A stretch of 8,749 bases of DNA, taken from Eubacteriales bacterium. Lineage in GTDB: Bacteria > Bacillota_A > Clostridia > Christensenellales > Aristaeellaceae. The position numbers and the translations under genes are program-made. This document shows positions 1 to 8,228 of this stretch, in pieces; the first letter of the stretch is position 1; the number at the start of each line of letters is the position of its first letter. The notes below the pieces were generated by a model. The model did not search any database. It was given only the letters and a program-made list of their open reading frames with translations, and was not told the origin of the DNA. The stretch spans positions 1 through 8,749 of the forward strand of contig JAUMYC010000102.1 of assembly GCA_030528845.1 (NCBI GenBank), given 5' to 3'.

Positions 1-2165
<2,165 letters not shown>

Positions 2166-2182
2166 TCTTCGCAAAGTATACG

Positions 2183-2215
2183 CATGCAGGAGCGCAGGAT
2201 TTGCACTCCTGCATG
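2183..2215 (+). other. Long hairpin after infB, no U-tract
   Basis: A perfect 10-bp inverted repeat, CATGCAGGAG (2183-2192) and CTCCTGCATG (2206-2215), encloses a 13-nt loop. Inside the loop GCA (2194-2196) and TGC (2202-2204) can add three more pairs. It starts 17 bases after the infB stop. No run of T follows (TTCTCTATC), so it is not a standard intrinsic terminator. It could be an RNA-processing or stability element between infB and rbfA. The right arm can also slip to a second GCAGGA copy at 2194-2199. Confidence 0.6.
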
Positions 2216-2225
2216 TTCTCTATCA

Positions 2226-2260
2226 GGGCCTTGTCGGCCCGAAACCGATCGTTCGGGAGG
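2226..2260 (+). promoter_or_regulatory. Mutually exclusive hairpins at the rbfA ribosome binding site
   Basis: Hairpin A pairs GGGCC (2226-2230) with GGCCC (2236-2240) across loop TTGTC. Hairpin B pairs CCCGAA (2238-2243) with TTCGGG (2252-2257) across an 8-nt loop. Both need the C's at 2238-2240, so only one can form. Hairpin B takes in the first three G's of the rbfA Shine-Dalgarno GGGAGG (2255-2260), which A leaves free. This looks like a small translational switch, but the stems are only 5-6 bp and could be chance in GC-rich DNA. Confidence 0.35.
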
Positions 2261-2271
2261 AATGAAGAAAA

Positions 2272-2646
2272 ATGGCAAAGTTTGAACGCACGGACAGGGT
2301 CTCGGAAGAGGTGCGCCGCTGTCTGGATCAGATCATCCGCGAGGAGGTGCGTGACCCGCGCGTGAGCGGCACCTTCTCCATCCTGCGCGCCGACGTGACG
2401 CGCGACATGCGCTGGTGCACGGTGTGGGTGAGCGTGCTGGAAAAGGAAAAGAGGGAAGGGCTCGTCAAGGCGCTGAGCAACGCAGCGGGCTTTATCCGGC
2501 GCGAGCTGGGGCGCATGGTGAAGCTGCACTACACGCCGGAGCTCATCTTCAAGCTCGACACCAATATCGAATACGCGGCGTATGTCAACGAGCTGCTCAA
2601 AAAGGACGAGAGGATGCACTCTGCGGAGGAAAATGAAGATGCGTAA
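2272..2646 (+). CDS. rbfA: 30S ribosome-binding factor A
   Basis: RbfA is a cytoplasmic KH-fold assembly factor that binds the immature 30S subunit near the 5' end of 16S rRNA and supports late maturation. The 124-residue protein is of usual family size. It opens with the family signature RVSEEVRRCLDQIIREEVRD (about residues 9-28), followed by DPRVSG, an alternating beta region with TVWVSVL, and the RRELGRMVKLHYTPEL segment that carries the KH-like turn. The start is set by GGGAGG (2255-2260), 11 bases before the ATG. A 106-base structured gap separates it from infB, while its 3' end overlaps nrnA by 8 bases. It shares the operon with IF2, as in most Bacillota. Confidence 0.95.
   Translation: MAKFERTDRVSEEVRRCLDQIIREEVRDPRVSGTFSILRADVTRDMRWCTVWVSVLEKEKREGLVKALSNAAGFIRRELGRMVKLHYTPELIFKLDTNIEYAAYVNELLKKDERMHSAEENEDA
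2625..2629 (+). promoter_or_regulatory. nrnA Shine-Dalgarno inside rbfA
   Basis: GGAGG lies inside the last codons of rbfA. Its 9-base distance to the ATG at 2639 favours that start over the ATG at 2633. Confidence 0.7.
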
Positions 2647-3580
2647 GATCGTGCAATGGCTGCGCAGCCACGACGATTTCGCCGTCGTGCCGCATGTTTC
2701 GCCGGACGGCGACGCCTACGGCTCGAGTATCGCCATGGCGCTTGCGCTGCGGGGCATGGGCAAACGGGCGCTCGTCGCCGCGCCGCCCGTGCCGTTTATG
2801 TATGAATATCTGCCCGGACAGGAGCTGCTCGTGCGCGGGGAAGAGTTCCCCTATGCGCCCGCGGCGGTGCTGCACGTCGACACGGCCTCGCCCGACCGCG
2901 CGGCTGCGCAGTTTGCAAACGGCGTGGCCACGGCGCTGATCGACCATCACGAGAGCAACGCGGGCTTTGACGACGTGCGCTGGATCGAGCCGAAGGCCTC
3001 CTCCACGGGCGAGATGATCGTGCGCCTGCTGGAAGAGATGGACGTGCAGCTCACGGGCGAGATCGCCGCGTGTTTGTACACGGCCATCTCCACCGACACC
3101 GGCAATTTCCAGTATTCCAACACCACGCCCGAGAGCATGCGCGCGGCCGCGAAGCTGCTCGAATGCGGGCTGGACGTCGGCAGGATCAACCGCTATCTCT
3201 ACCGCCTGAGCACTCTTGCGCGCGCCCGCCTCACGGGCGAGGCGCTGCACGGCATGCGCCTGTTTGAAGAGGGGAAGATCGCCGTAGCGATCCTCGACAA
3301 GGAGACGATGGAGCGCTGCGAGGCTACGCACGCGGACACCGAGGGCATTTCCGCCCTGCTGGGCGACATCTGCGGCGTGCAGGTGGCGGCGATGATCGAG
3401 CAGCGCGCCGAGAACGAAGTGAAGATCAGCCTGCGCTCGCCGGACGCTGCGGACGTGGGCGCAGTCGCGCGGGCGCTGGGCGGCGGCGGGCATAAATACG
3501 CCTCCGGAGCGACGGTCTATGCCGCGCCGGAGAAGGCGCTGGAGCTTTTGCTGGAACAGGCGAGAGAGGCGGTCGGCTGA
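2639..3580 (+). CDS. nrnA: Bifunctional oligoribonuclease and pAp phosphatase NrnA (DHH family)
   Basis: NrnA-type DHH/DHHA1 phosphoesterases degrade 2-5 nt RNA remnants and dephosphorylate 3'-phosphoadenosine 5'-phosphate, using Mn2+. I chose the ATG at 2639 (313 residues) because GGAGG at 2625-2629 is 9 bases away; the ATG at 2633 is only 3 bases away, and the open frame extending to 2582 lies inside rbfA. Metal ligands are visible: H19, D23 and D25 in HVSPDGDAYGS, D81 in LHVDT, the D102-H103-H104 triad, and D153 in STDTGNF. The C-terminal DHHA1 domain carries the substrate-binding GGGGHKYASG. Length and motifs are typical. It overlaps rbfA by 8 bases and is followed by truB after 4 bases, so it is probably translationally coupled to both. 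Confidence 0.93.
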   Translation: MRKIVQWLRSHDDFAVVPHVSPDGDAYGSSIAMALALRGMGKRALVAAPPVPFMYEYLPGQELLVRGEEFPYAPAAVLHVDTASPDRAAAQFANGVATALIDHHESNAGFDDVRWIEPKASSTGEMIVRLLEEMDVQLTGEIAACLYTAISTDTGNFQYSNTTPESMRAAAKLLECGLDVGRINRYLYRLSTLARARLTGEALHGMRLFEEGKIAVAILDKETMERCEATHADTEGISALLGDICGVQVAAMIEQRAENEVKISLRSPDAADVGAVARALGGGGHKYASGATVYAAPEKALELLLEQAREAVG

Positions 3581-3584
3581 ACGG

Positions 3585-4487
3585 ATGGACGGCTTTCTGA
3601 ATATCCTCAAGCCGCCGGGGATGACCTCCGGCGACGTGGTGCTCTATATCAAAAAGAGGCTGCCGCGCGGCACGCGCGTGGGCCACGGCGGCACGCTCGA
3701 CCCGGACGCATGCGGCGTTTTGCCGGTGTGCGTGGGCAACGCCGTGCGCCTGTTTGATTATATCATCGATAAGGAAAAGACCTATCTGGGCGAGATCACG
3801 CTCGGCGCGGTGACGGACACGCAGGATTCGAGCGGCAAAACGCTGGAGGAGCGCGACTGGCAGGGCATCGGACGCAGGCAGATCGAAGAGGCGCTGCCGC
3901 GCTTCACCGGCACGATCCTGCAGACCCCGCCGATGTACTCCGCGATCAAGAAAAACGGCAGGCGGCTGTATAAGATGGCGCGCGCCGGGCAGGAGATCGA
4001 GGTGGAGAGCCGCGAAGCGCAGATCCATTCGCTGGAATACGTCTCGCAGACGGGCGAAAACACGCATTTGCTTCGCATCTGCTGCGGCAAGGGCGTGTAT
4101 ATCCGCACGCTTCTGCACGATATCGGCGAGGCACTCGGCTGCGGCGCGCATATGTCCATGCTCATCCGCGAGAGCGCGGGCGCGTTTTCCATTGGTGAGG
4201 CGGCGCTGCTTTCGCAGATCGAGCCGGAGGCCATCGAGGGCCTGCTCGAACCGCTGGATCTGCCGCTGGAGAAATATGTCTGTGCGAGAGTCGGCGGGGA
4301 GCATGTGCATTTTGTAAAAAACGGCAACCCGCTCAAGCCGCATTGGCTGAGCTTTTCCGGCGAAGCCGGCCCGGGCGAGATCGTCCGCATCTATATGGAC
4401 GAGGAATTCGTGGGCATGGGCGAGGTGCTGGAAAACGGCGCGGTCCGCTTCAAGGCGATGCTCTGGAACGGCCCGCAGGCGGAATAA
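3585..4487 (+). CDS. truB: tRNA pseudouridine(55) synthase TruB
   Basis: TruB isomerises U55 in the T-loop of nearly all tRNAs and also acts as a tRNA chaperone. The 300-residue protein begins with MDGFLNILKPPGMTSGDVV, the normal TruB N-terminus, so the ATG at 3585 is preferred over the ATG at 3519 inside nrnA. Catalytic Asp is D39 in GHGGTLDPDACGVL. Further family motifs are KTYLGEITLG, QTPPMYSAIKKNGRRLY, and CGKGVYIRTLLHDIGEALG. The last 80 or so residues form a PUA-like tail (KNGNPLKPHW, GEIVRIY). The Shine-Dalgarno is weak (GAGAGAGG at about 3562-3569, 15 bases off). With only 4 bases between the nrnA stop and this ATG, translation probably depends on coupling. Confidence 0.96.
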   Translation: MDGFLNILKPPGMTSGDVVLYIKKRLPRGTRVGHGGTLDPDACGVLPVCVGNAVRLFDYIIDKEKTYLGEITLGAVTDTQDSSGKTLEERDWQGIGRRQIEEALPRFTGTILQTPPMYSAIKKNGRRLYKMARAGQEIEVESREAQIHSLEYVSQTGENTHLLRICCGKGVYIRTLLHDIGEALGCGAHMSMLIRESAGAFSIGEAALLSQIEPEAIEGLLEPLDLPLEKYVCARVGGEHVHFVKNGNPLKPHWLSFSGEAGPGEIVRIYMDEEFVGMGEVLENGAVRFKAMLWNGPQAE

Positions 4488-4502
4488 GCGGGAGTTTACG
4501 AA

Positions 4503-4507
4503 GGGAG
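4503..4507 (+). promoter_or_regulatory. Shine-Dalgarno for the GTG start of the ribF-like gene
   Basis: GGGAG lies 9 bases before the GTG at 4517 and supports that start. No other in-frame ATG or GTG near the HVGH motif has comparable spacing. Confidence 0.6.
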
Positions 4508-4516
4508 ACGGCGGCA

Positions 4517-5074
4517 GTGGAGATTTTGCGGAGCGCTGCGGAATACAGCGCGGGCCCGTGCGTGGTGGCGATGGGCATGTTCGACGGCGTACACGTCGGG
4601 CACAGGGCGCTCATCCGCCGTGCGGGCGAGGAAGCGCGGCGCATGGGGCTGCCGCTGGTGGTCTACACCTACGCGGAGCACCCGCTGCAGGTGCTCCGGC
4701 CGCAGCTTGCGCCGCAGGCGCTCACAAACGCGCAGGAAAAGGCGCGGCTGCTGGGCGAGCTGGGCGCAGACGTGGTCATCATGAACCGCTTCACGCGCGA
4801 GACCGCCGCCACCCCCGCGCGTACGTTTTTGCGCGAGCTGTGCGGGGCGCTGCAGCCGGCGCTCATCGCGGCGGGCTACAACCACTCCTTTGGCCATAAA
4901 GGCGAGGGCAACGCGCAGCTGATGCGCGAAATGGCGGCGGAGCTGGGCTACAAAGTGCTCATCCTCGAGCCGGTGGAGCAGGGCGGCGGCCCCGTCTCCT
5001 CCTCGCGCATTCGTCAGCTGCTGTCGGAAGGGAGGCTCCGGGAAGCGAAGGCGCTTCTCGGGCAGGATGAATGA
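4517..5074 (+). CDS. FAD synthetase-domain protein, RibF lacking the riboflavin kinase domain
   Basis: The 185 residues match only the N-terminal FMN adenylyltransferase domain of RibF, which makes FAD from FMN and ATP. Visible motifs are GMFDGVHVGH (20-29, with the nucleotidyltransferase HxGH at 26-29), the YTYAEHPLQVLRP strand-turn (50-62), the GYNHSFGHKGEGN loop (120-132), and VSSSRIRQLLSEGRLREA (160-177), equivalent to the ISSTxIR motif. The protein stops at the point where full RibF (about 300 residues) continues into the kinase beta-barrel. No kinase motif is found downstream; the next gene overlaps the stop. Start is GTG with a good Shine-Dalgarno. The frame stays open back to 4343, but that part lies inside truB and has no family similarity. 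All adenylyltransferase motifs are intact, so it looks like a working single-domain form rather than a pseudogene. Confidence 0.85.
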   Translation: MEILRSAAEYSAGPCVVAMGMFDGVHVGHRALIRRAGEEARRMGLPLVVYTYAEHPLQVLRPQLAPQALTNAQEKARLLGELGADVVIMNRFTRETAATPARTFLRELCGALQPALIAAGYNHSFGHKGEGNAQLMREMAAELGYKVLILEPVEQGGGPVSSSRIRQLLSEGRLREAKALLGQDE

Positions 5075-5805
5075 TGCATCTGCGATTTTTAGGCACGGGC
5101 GCGGCGGATTGGCGCTACGATTACGAAGGGCTTGAACGGCGCAGGTGTGCCTCGCTGCTGGTGGACGGGCATGCGCTGGTCGATTTCACCGCCGACAAGG
5201 AGGATATCTTCTCCGGCACGGTGCGCAGCGTGCTCGTCACGCACAGCCATACGGATCATTTCGACCCGGAGGCGATCGCGCGGCGCAGGCCGGAGGTCGT
5301 CTGGGCGCACGAGAGCTGGGCGCAGGACGCTGCGCAGACGGGCCTGCCCGTGCGCGCGGCGCGCTTTGGCGAGTGGATCGACTTGGGCGACGGCCTGCAG
5401 GCCATGCCGCTGCCCGCAAACCACACCAGCGAGCGTCCGTACGAGCGCGCGTGCGGCTTTCTCTTTGCCAAACAGGGCCTGCGCTTTTTGTATATGACCG
5501 ACAGCGCGTGGATCCCGCGGGAGGCGTTCGTGTGCATGGGCGCGCAGCCGCTGGACGCGCTCGCGCTCGACGCCACCATCGGCCCGGATCACCCGGACGA
5601 CCGGCGCGTCTTTGAGCATACGAGCGCGCAGATGGCGCAGATCATGGTGCGCAGCATGCAGAAAAACAGGCTGCTCAAGCCCGGCGCGCCCGTGTTCCTC
5701 ACGCACATGGCGCGCACGCTCTGGCCCGGGCAGGAGGAAGCGCAGCGGCGGATGCCGGAGCCGTTCGTCGTCTGCTTCGACGGAATGGAAGCGCGGATCG
5801 ATTGA
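5071..5805 (+). CDS. Metallo-beta-lactamase-fold hydrolase (PhnP-like group), function unknown
   Basis: A 244-residue MBL-fold protein. The zinc motif HSHTDH (58-63) is complete. Further likely ligands are H118 (PANHTSE), D144 (YMTDSAW) and H212 (FLTHMARTLWP). The N-terminus LRFLGTGAADW and the RRCASLLVDG strand resemble PhnP-type cyclic-phosphate phosphodiesterases and RNase Z relatives, but I cannot name the substrate. No signal peptide or membrane segment is seen, so it is cytoplasmic. The ATG at 5071 overlaps the ribF-like stop by 4 bases; a second ATG at 5074 (TGATG overlap) has better spacing from GGCAGG (5061-5066) and may be the real start, losing one residue. It is the last gene of the + strand operon: the terminator stem begins directly after its TGA. 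Confidence 0.85.
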   Translation: MMHLRFLGTGAADWRYDYEGLERRRCASLLVDGHALVDFTADKEDIFSGTVRSVLVTHSHTDHFDPEAIARRRPEVVWAHESWAQDAAQTGLPVRAARFGEWIDLGDGLQAMPLPANHTSERPYERACGFLFAKQGLRFLYMTDSAWIPREAFVCMGAQPLDALALDATIGPDHPDDRRVFEHTSAQMAQIMVRSMQKNRLLKPGAPVFLTHMARTLWPGQEEAQRRMPEPFVVCFDGMEARID

Positions 5806-5852
5806 AACAAAGCGTTCGGAGGCGAAAAGCCCCGAACGCTTTGTTGTTTTTT
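5806..5852 (+). terminator. Intrinsic terminator, probably shared by both convergent operons
   Basis: A perfect 14-bp stem, 5806-5819 (AACAAAGCGTTCGG) with 5832-5845, is extended by GGC/GCC (5821-5823 with 5829-5831) and a GAAAA loop. On the + strand it is followed by GTTTTTT (5846-5852), a classic rho-independent terminator. On the - strand the T-tract is poorer (TTTGTTTCAAT), so termination from that side is plausible but weaker. The stops of both flanking genes lie within 6 bases of the stem. Confidence 0.92.
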
Positions 5853-6150
5853 ACGGCTTCGGCTCGTCGATGTAGCGCTCCACGCGCAGGCGAAGGCCGT
5901 ATTTTTTGCGTAGCTGCGCGATGGTCTCCATCATGGGAGATTTGTGGTGCACGTCCAGCGCGTGCTGGTCGCGCCAGCGGTCGATCAGCAGCACGGTCTC
6001 CGGGTCGTCCATGGGAAAGAAGTAGTCGTATTGCACGTTGCCCTCCTCGGCGCGGATCGCCTGCACGACGCCCGTTTCGGTCATCTCCTGCGCGAAGAGG
6101 CGGGCGTTTTCGCCCTTGCCCGTGTAGTAGAGGTGGATCGTGATGCCCAT
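5851..6150 (-). CDS. Antibiotic biosynthesis monooxygenase-fold protein (putative quinol monooxygenase, YgiN-like)
   Basis: A 99-residue protein of the ABM (dimeric alpha/beta barrel) fold. The central stretch matches the family pattern: IRAEEGNVQYDYFF (33-46), then LLIDRW, the HALDVHHKSPMM segment, and a LRKKYGLRLRVERY end. Family members include quinol monooxygenase YgiN and many uncharacterised proteins, some of which act as small-molecule isomerases. No cofactor is needed in the known monooxygenases. GGAGG (CCTCC on +, 6160-6164) sits 9 bases before the ATG and lies just after the sialidase stop; the gap is 18 bases, so the two are clearly co-transcribed. It is the last gene of the - strand operon. 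The fold is fairly sure; the reaction is not. Confidence 0.85.
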   Translation of the reverse strand: MGITIHLYYTGKGENARLFAQEMTETGVVQAIRAEEGNVQYDYFFPMDDPETVLLIDRWRDQHALDVHHKSPMMETIAQLRKKYGLRLRVERYIDEPKP

Positions 6151-6168
6151 GAGAGGAAGCCTCCTTTT

Positions 6169-7191
6169 TTATGCAAGTTCGGACGGCGCGAGGATGGCTG
6201 CGTCCACGCGCTCGTAGGGGGAGCCTTCGCCGCATTCAAACACGGCAAAGAGAGAACCGTCCGGAAGAGAGGCGACATCGCTGTAGGCGGCGGGGCCTTG
6301 ATGCAGGACGAACGAACAGGGCCATGTGCGGCCGCCGTCGCAGCTTTTTCGCAGAGTCAGGGCGCGGCGCTCGGTGGCGGCGGGGTTGAGGAAAAAGAGA
6401 GCGGCCCCATCGGAGAGGACGCTGCCCTGACACACGGGCTCGACGAGCGCCTCGTCCAGCTCGATCGCGCTCCAGCTCGCGCCTTCGTCTGCGCTGCGGG
6501 CCACGGCGCGCCTGTTTTTGCCGTGGTAGGAGCGCATGTTCACGTAGAGCGTGGCGTCGGGCAGCTCGGCCAGAGTGCACTCGTTGGTATATTCGCCCAC
6601 GTCCGCGCCGGCATGCCAGCTCTCGCCGTGGTCGTCCGAATAGAGCGTGCCGGAGATATAGGGCCCGGAAGCTCCCTTTTGCGCGTCGAGCACGGCGTGG
6701 TTGCAGGGCACGATCAGCCGCCCGGAGCGCAGCTGCAGCGCATGGCAGGGGCCGGTCGCGTGCCATGTCCAGTCGGCCTGCTTCACCTGCGGCGTGATAT
6801 CGCGCAGGGGAGACCAGCTCTCGCCCGCGTCGTCGCTGTATACGGCGAAGACGCTGCGGGGCGCTTTGCCCTGCAAAATGAGCGTCTCGCCGCCGTCGCG
6901 CCGGTTGCCGTTGAAGAGCAGATGCAGCCGGCCCGTGTCGCGGTCGTAGACCGGGCAGGGGTTGCCCACGGTGTTGTCGCGGTCGCTCGCCACGAGGAAG
7001 GGCGCGCCGAAGCTGCGGCCTCCGTCGTCGGAAATGCGCGCGAGGATGTGGATGCAGCCGTAGTCGGCGAGAGAATTGCGCCGCCCTTCGATGAAGACGA
7101 TGAGCCTGCCGCCGGGCAGGCAGATGCAGGTGGGGATGCGATAGGCGCTGTAGCCGTCCGTTTCGGCGGAGAAAAGGGTGCTGCGCAGCAT
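6169..7191 (-). CDS. Sialidase family protein (GH33-like), no signal peptide
   Basis: A 340-residue six-bladed beta-propeller of the exo-alpha-sialidase type, which cleaves terminal sialic acid from glycoconjugates. The N-terminal YRIP motif supplies R18. Five Asp boxes (SxDxGx[TS][WF]) are at 54-61, 119-126, 185-192, 233-240 and 283-290. Expected catalytic residues are present: D43 (general acid/base; 25 residues after R18, as in clostridial sialidases), E204 in YTNECTLAEL, R220 (16 after the Glu, again as expected), R275 or R276 as the third triad Arg, and Y303 in AAYSD as nucleophile. No signal peptide, lectin domain or cell-wall anchor is seen, so it should act in the cytoplasm. AAAGGAGG (7201-7208) sits 9 bases before the ATG. 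Activity on sialic acid or a related nonulosonate is inferred from motifs alone. Confidence 0.9.
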   Translation of the reverse strand: MLRSTLFSAETDGYSAYRIPTCICLPGGRLIVFIEGRRNSLADYGCIHILARISDDGGRSFGAPFLVASDRDNTVGNPCPVYDRDTGRLHLLFNGNRRDGGETLILQGKAPRSVFAVYSDDAGESWSPLRDITPQVKQADWTWHATGPCHALQLRSGRLIVPCNHAVLDAQKGASGPYISGTLYSDDHGESWHAGADVGEYTNECTLAELPDATLYVNMRSYHGKNRRAVARSADEGASWSAIELDEALVEPVCQGSVLSDGAALFFLNPAATERRALTLRKSCDGGRTWPCSFVLHQGPAAYSDVASLPDGSLFAVFECGEGSPYERVDAAILAPSELA

Positions 7192-7221
7192 GAAAGCGGG
7201 CCTCCTTTGCTGTGGGGAAAA

Positions 7222-8076
7222 TTAAAGCGAAAAGCGCCCTCTCCGCAGGGGAAAGTGCGCAGGGGGAGAACAGAACGCGAAGCGATCGACAGCGGGCTCG
7301 GGGGTGGGCTCCGGCGTGGGCTCGATCTCCGGCTCGGGCGTGGCGTTGAGCAGATAGGTGCCCACGCCTTTTTCGTCGATGCTCGCGGAGAGGTTGTCCA
7401 GATCATACACCGTCAGGAAGGTGTGCCCGTGCGGCAGATCCTGATATTCGGGCAGATACAGCCGCGCGTCGCCGTTCTCGAGCCATTCGACTTCCCATTC
7501 CGGGTCGAGCTCGGAGGTGGAATAGACGGGCGGGCAGTTTGCGGTGCCGAGGTTGAGCAGGAAGAAGCGGTTGAGCATCTGATAGGCGGTATACTGCACG
7601 GTGAAGCCGCCCTGCTTGTCCGGGTCGCGGTTCGGGTTGAGGGAGCGCATGATGACGATGGTCTCGCCTTCGGGCGAATCGAGATAGGCCACGGGGCGTT
7701 CGCCGTGCTCAAAGAAGGTGCCGGTGAGCGTGACGCCCACGGCGAGGGCGGCGGCGATGACGAGCACGCCGACACTGGTGAGCCCGACGCGGCTCCAGCC
7801 CGTCCTGCCCAGCCTGCGCAGGCCCAGCATGACCAGCACGCTCACGCACATCAGCGCCAGCGAGGCCAGCAGCGGCGCGACCCAATACCAATGCACATAC
7901 ATGGACATGCCCTGTCCGCCGTAGGCCAGAGCGAGGAAGACGAGCAGGATGCCGACGAGCAGGCCGAGGGTGACCTTGGTGGCCGGGTGCAGGCCCTTGC
8001 GCCGGACGGGCGCATCCTCCGGGATCAAAGCGCCGGGCAGCGCGCGCCGGCCGGGAATATCGCGGTATTTCGCCAT
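7222..8076 (-). CDS. Three-helix membrane protein with extracytoplasmic domain and Pro-Glu-Thr tail, unknown function
   Basis: I do not recognise this 284-residue protein. A basic N-terminal segment (1-34) precedes three hydrophobic helices at about 35-52, 63-86 and 98-122. The arginine-rich turn RRLGRTGWSR (87-96) after the second helix suggests N-in topology and an external C-terminal part of about 160 residues. That part has no motif I can name, with a single Cys at 181 before the tail. It leads into a repeated Pro-Glu-Pro/Thr-Pro-Glu linker (246-261, nt 7294-7341) and a basic 23-residue end. The ATG at 8076 has GGAGGAT (CCTCC on +, 8086-8090) 9 bases upstream. It is the first gene of the - strand operon, 30 bases before the sialidase. 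Alternative readings include a stress-sensing or cell-envelope protein. Confidence 0.8.
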   Translation of the reverse strand: MAKYRDIPGRRALPGALIPEDAPVRRKGLHPATKVTLGLLVGILLVFLALAYGGQGMSMYVHWYWVAPLLASLALMCVSVLVMLGLRRLGRTGWSRVGLTSVGVLVIAAALAVGVTLTGTFFEHGERPVAYLDSPEGETIVIMRSLNPNRDPDKQGGFTVQYTAYQMLNRFFLLNLGTANCPPVYSTSELDPEWEVEWLENGDARLYLPEYQDLPHGHTFLTVYDLDNLSASIDEKGVGTYLLNATPEPEIEPTPEPTPEPAVDRFAFCSPPAHFPLRRGRFSL

Positions 8077-8119
8077 GGATGAAATCCTCCGATCCGATCA
8101 TGGTACTCAATTTCCTCCT

Positions 8120-8149
8120 ATTATAGCAAACAACGCCCGTGGAATGCAA
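8120..8149 (-). promoter_or_regulatory. Extended -10 promoter of the sialidase operon
   Basis: Read on the - strand: TGC-TATAAT with a perfect -10 (8125-8120) and an extended TGn element (8128-8126). An 18-base spacer separates it from a weak -35, TTGCAT (8149-8144). Transcription should start near 8113, giving a leader of about 36 bases that includes the GGAGG of the membrane-protein gene. Confidence 0.75.
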
Positions 8150-8171
8150 ACCGGAGTTGGGCTTTCCGGTT
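8149..8171. repeat. Inverted repeat between divergent promoters, possible operator
   Basis: AACCGGA (8149-8155) and TCCGGTT (8165-8171) form a 7-bp inverted repeat with a 9-base spacer. It abuts the -35 of the - strand promoter and lies about 50 bases upstream of the walJ -10. A transcription factor site is possible; a chance repeat cannot be excluded. Confidence 0.35.
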
Positions 8172-8219
8172 AGGTTTTCGCAAACAGGCGCAGATTTGTG
8201 GCGTTCCTTTCGATTTCTG

Positions 8220-8228
8220 TGGTATACT
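8220..8228 (+). promoter_or_regulatory. Extended -10 promoter of walJ
   Basis: TGG-TATACT (8220-8228) is a five-of-six -10 with an extended TGn element. No recognisable -35 is present 16-18 bases upstream (GGCGTT region). The expected start is near 8235, giving a leader of roughly 23 bases before the ATG at 8258. Confidence 0.55.

Noticed and set aside
2213..2365. Leader ORF starting with the ATG at 2213 and overlapping rbfA
   Set aside because: Its only Shine-Dalgarno-like sequence is buried in the 2183-2215 hairpin, and the product is a shadow-like Arg/Ser-rich peptide.
2597..3610. A 337-codon - strand frame opposite nrnA, and a 305-codon one opposite truB (3426-4343)
   Set aside because: Antisense shadows of well-supported genes in GC-rich DNA, with no domain motif or start signal.
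4343..4516. N-terminal extension of the ribF-like gene to an ATG at 4343
   Set aside because: It would overlap truB by 145 bases, lacks family similarity, and the GTG at 4517 has a well-spaced Shine-Dalgarno just before the normal RibF N-terminus.
5944..8082. A 712-codon open frame on the + strand opposite the sialidase operon
   Set aside because: All three - strand genes share one codon phase, and this frame is exactly antisense to it. It stays open because TTA, CTA and TCA codons are rare in GC-rich genes. It has no ribosome binding site and a His/Arg/Val/Gly-rich shadow composition.
7709..8103. Alternative - strand start at the ATG at 8103 preceded by AGGAGG (8112-8117)
   Set aside because: That AGGAGG lies directly after the TATAAT -10, at or before the expected transcript start, so it would hardly be in the mRNA. 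The resulting frame reads the membrane-protein gene out of phase.
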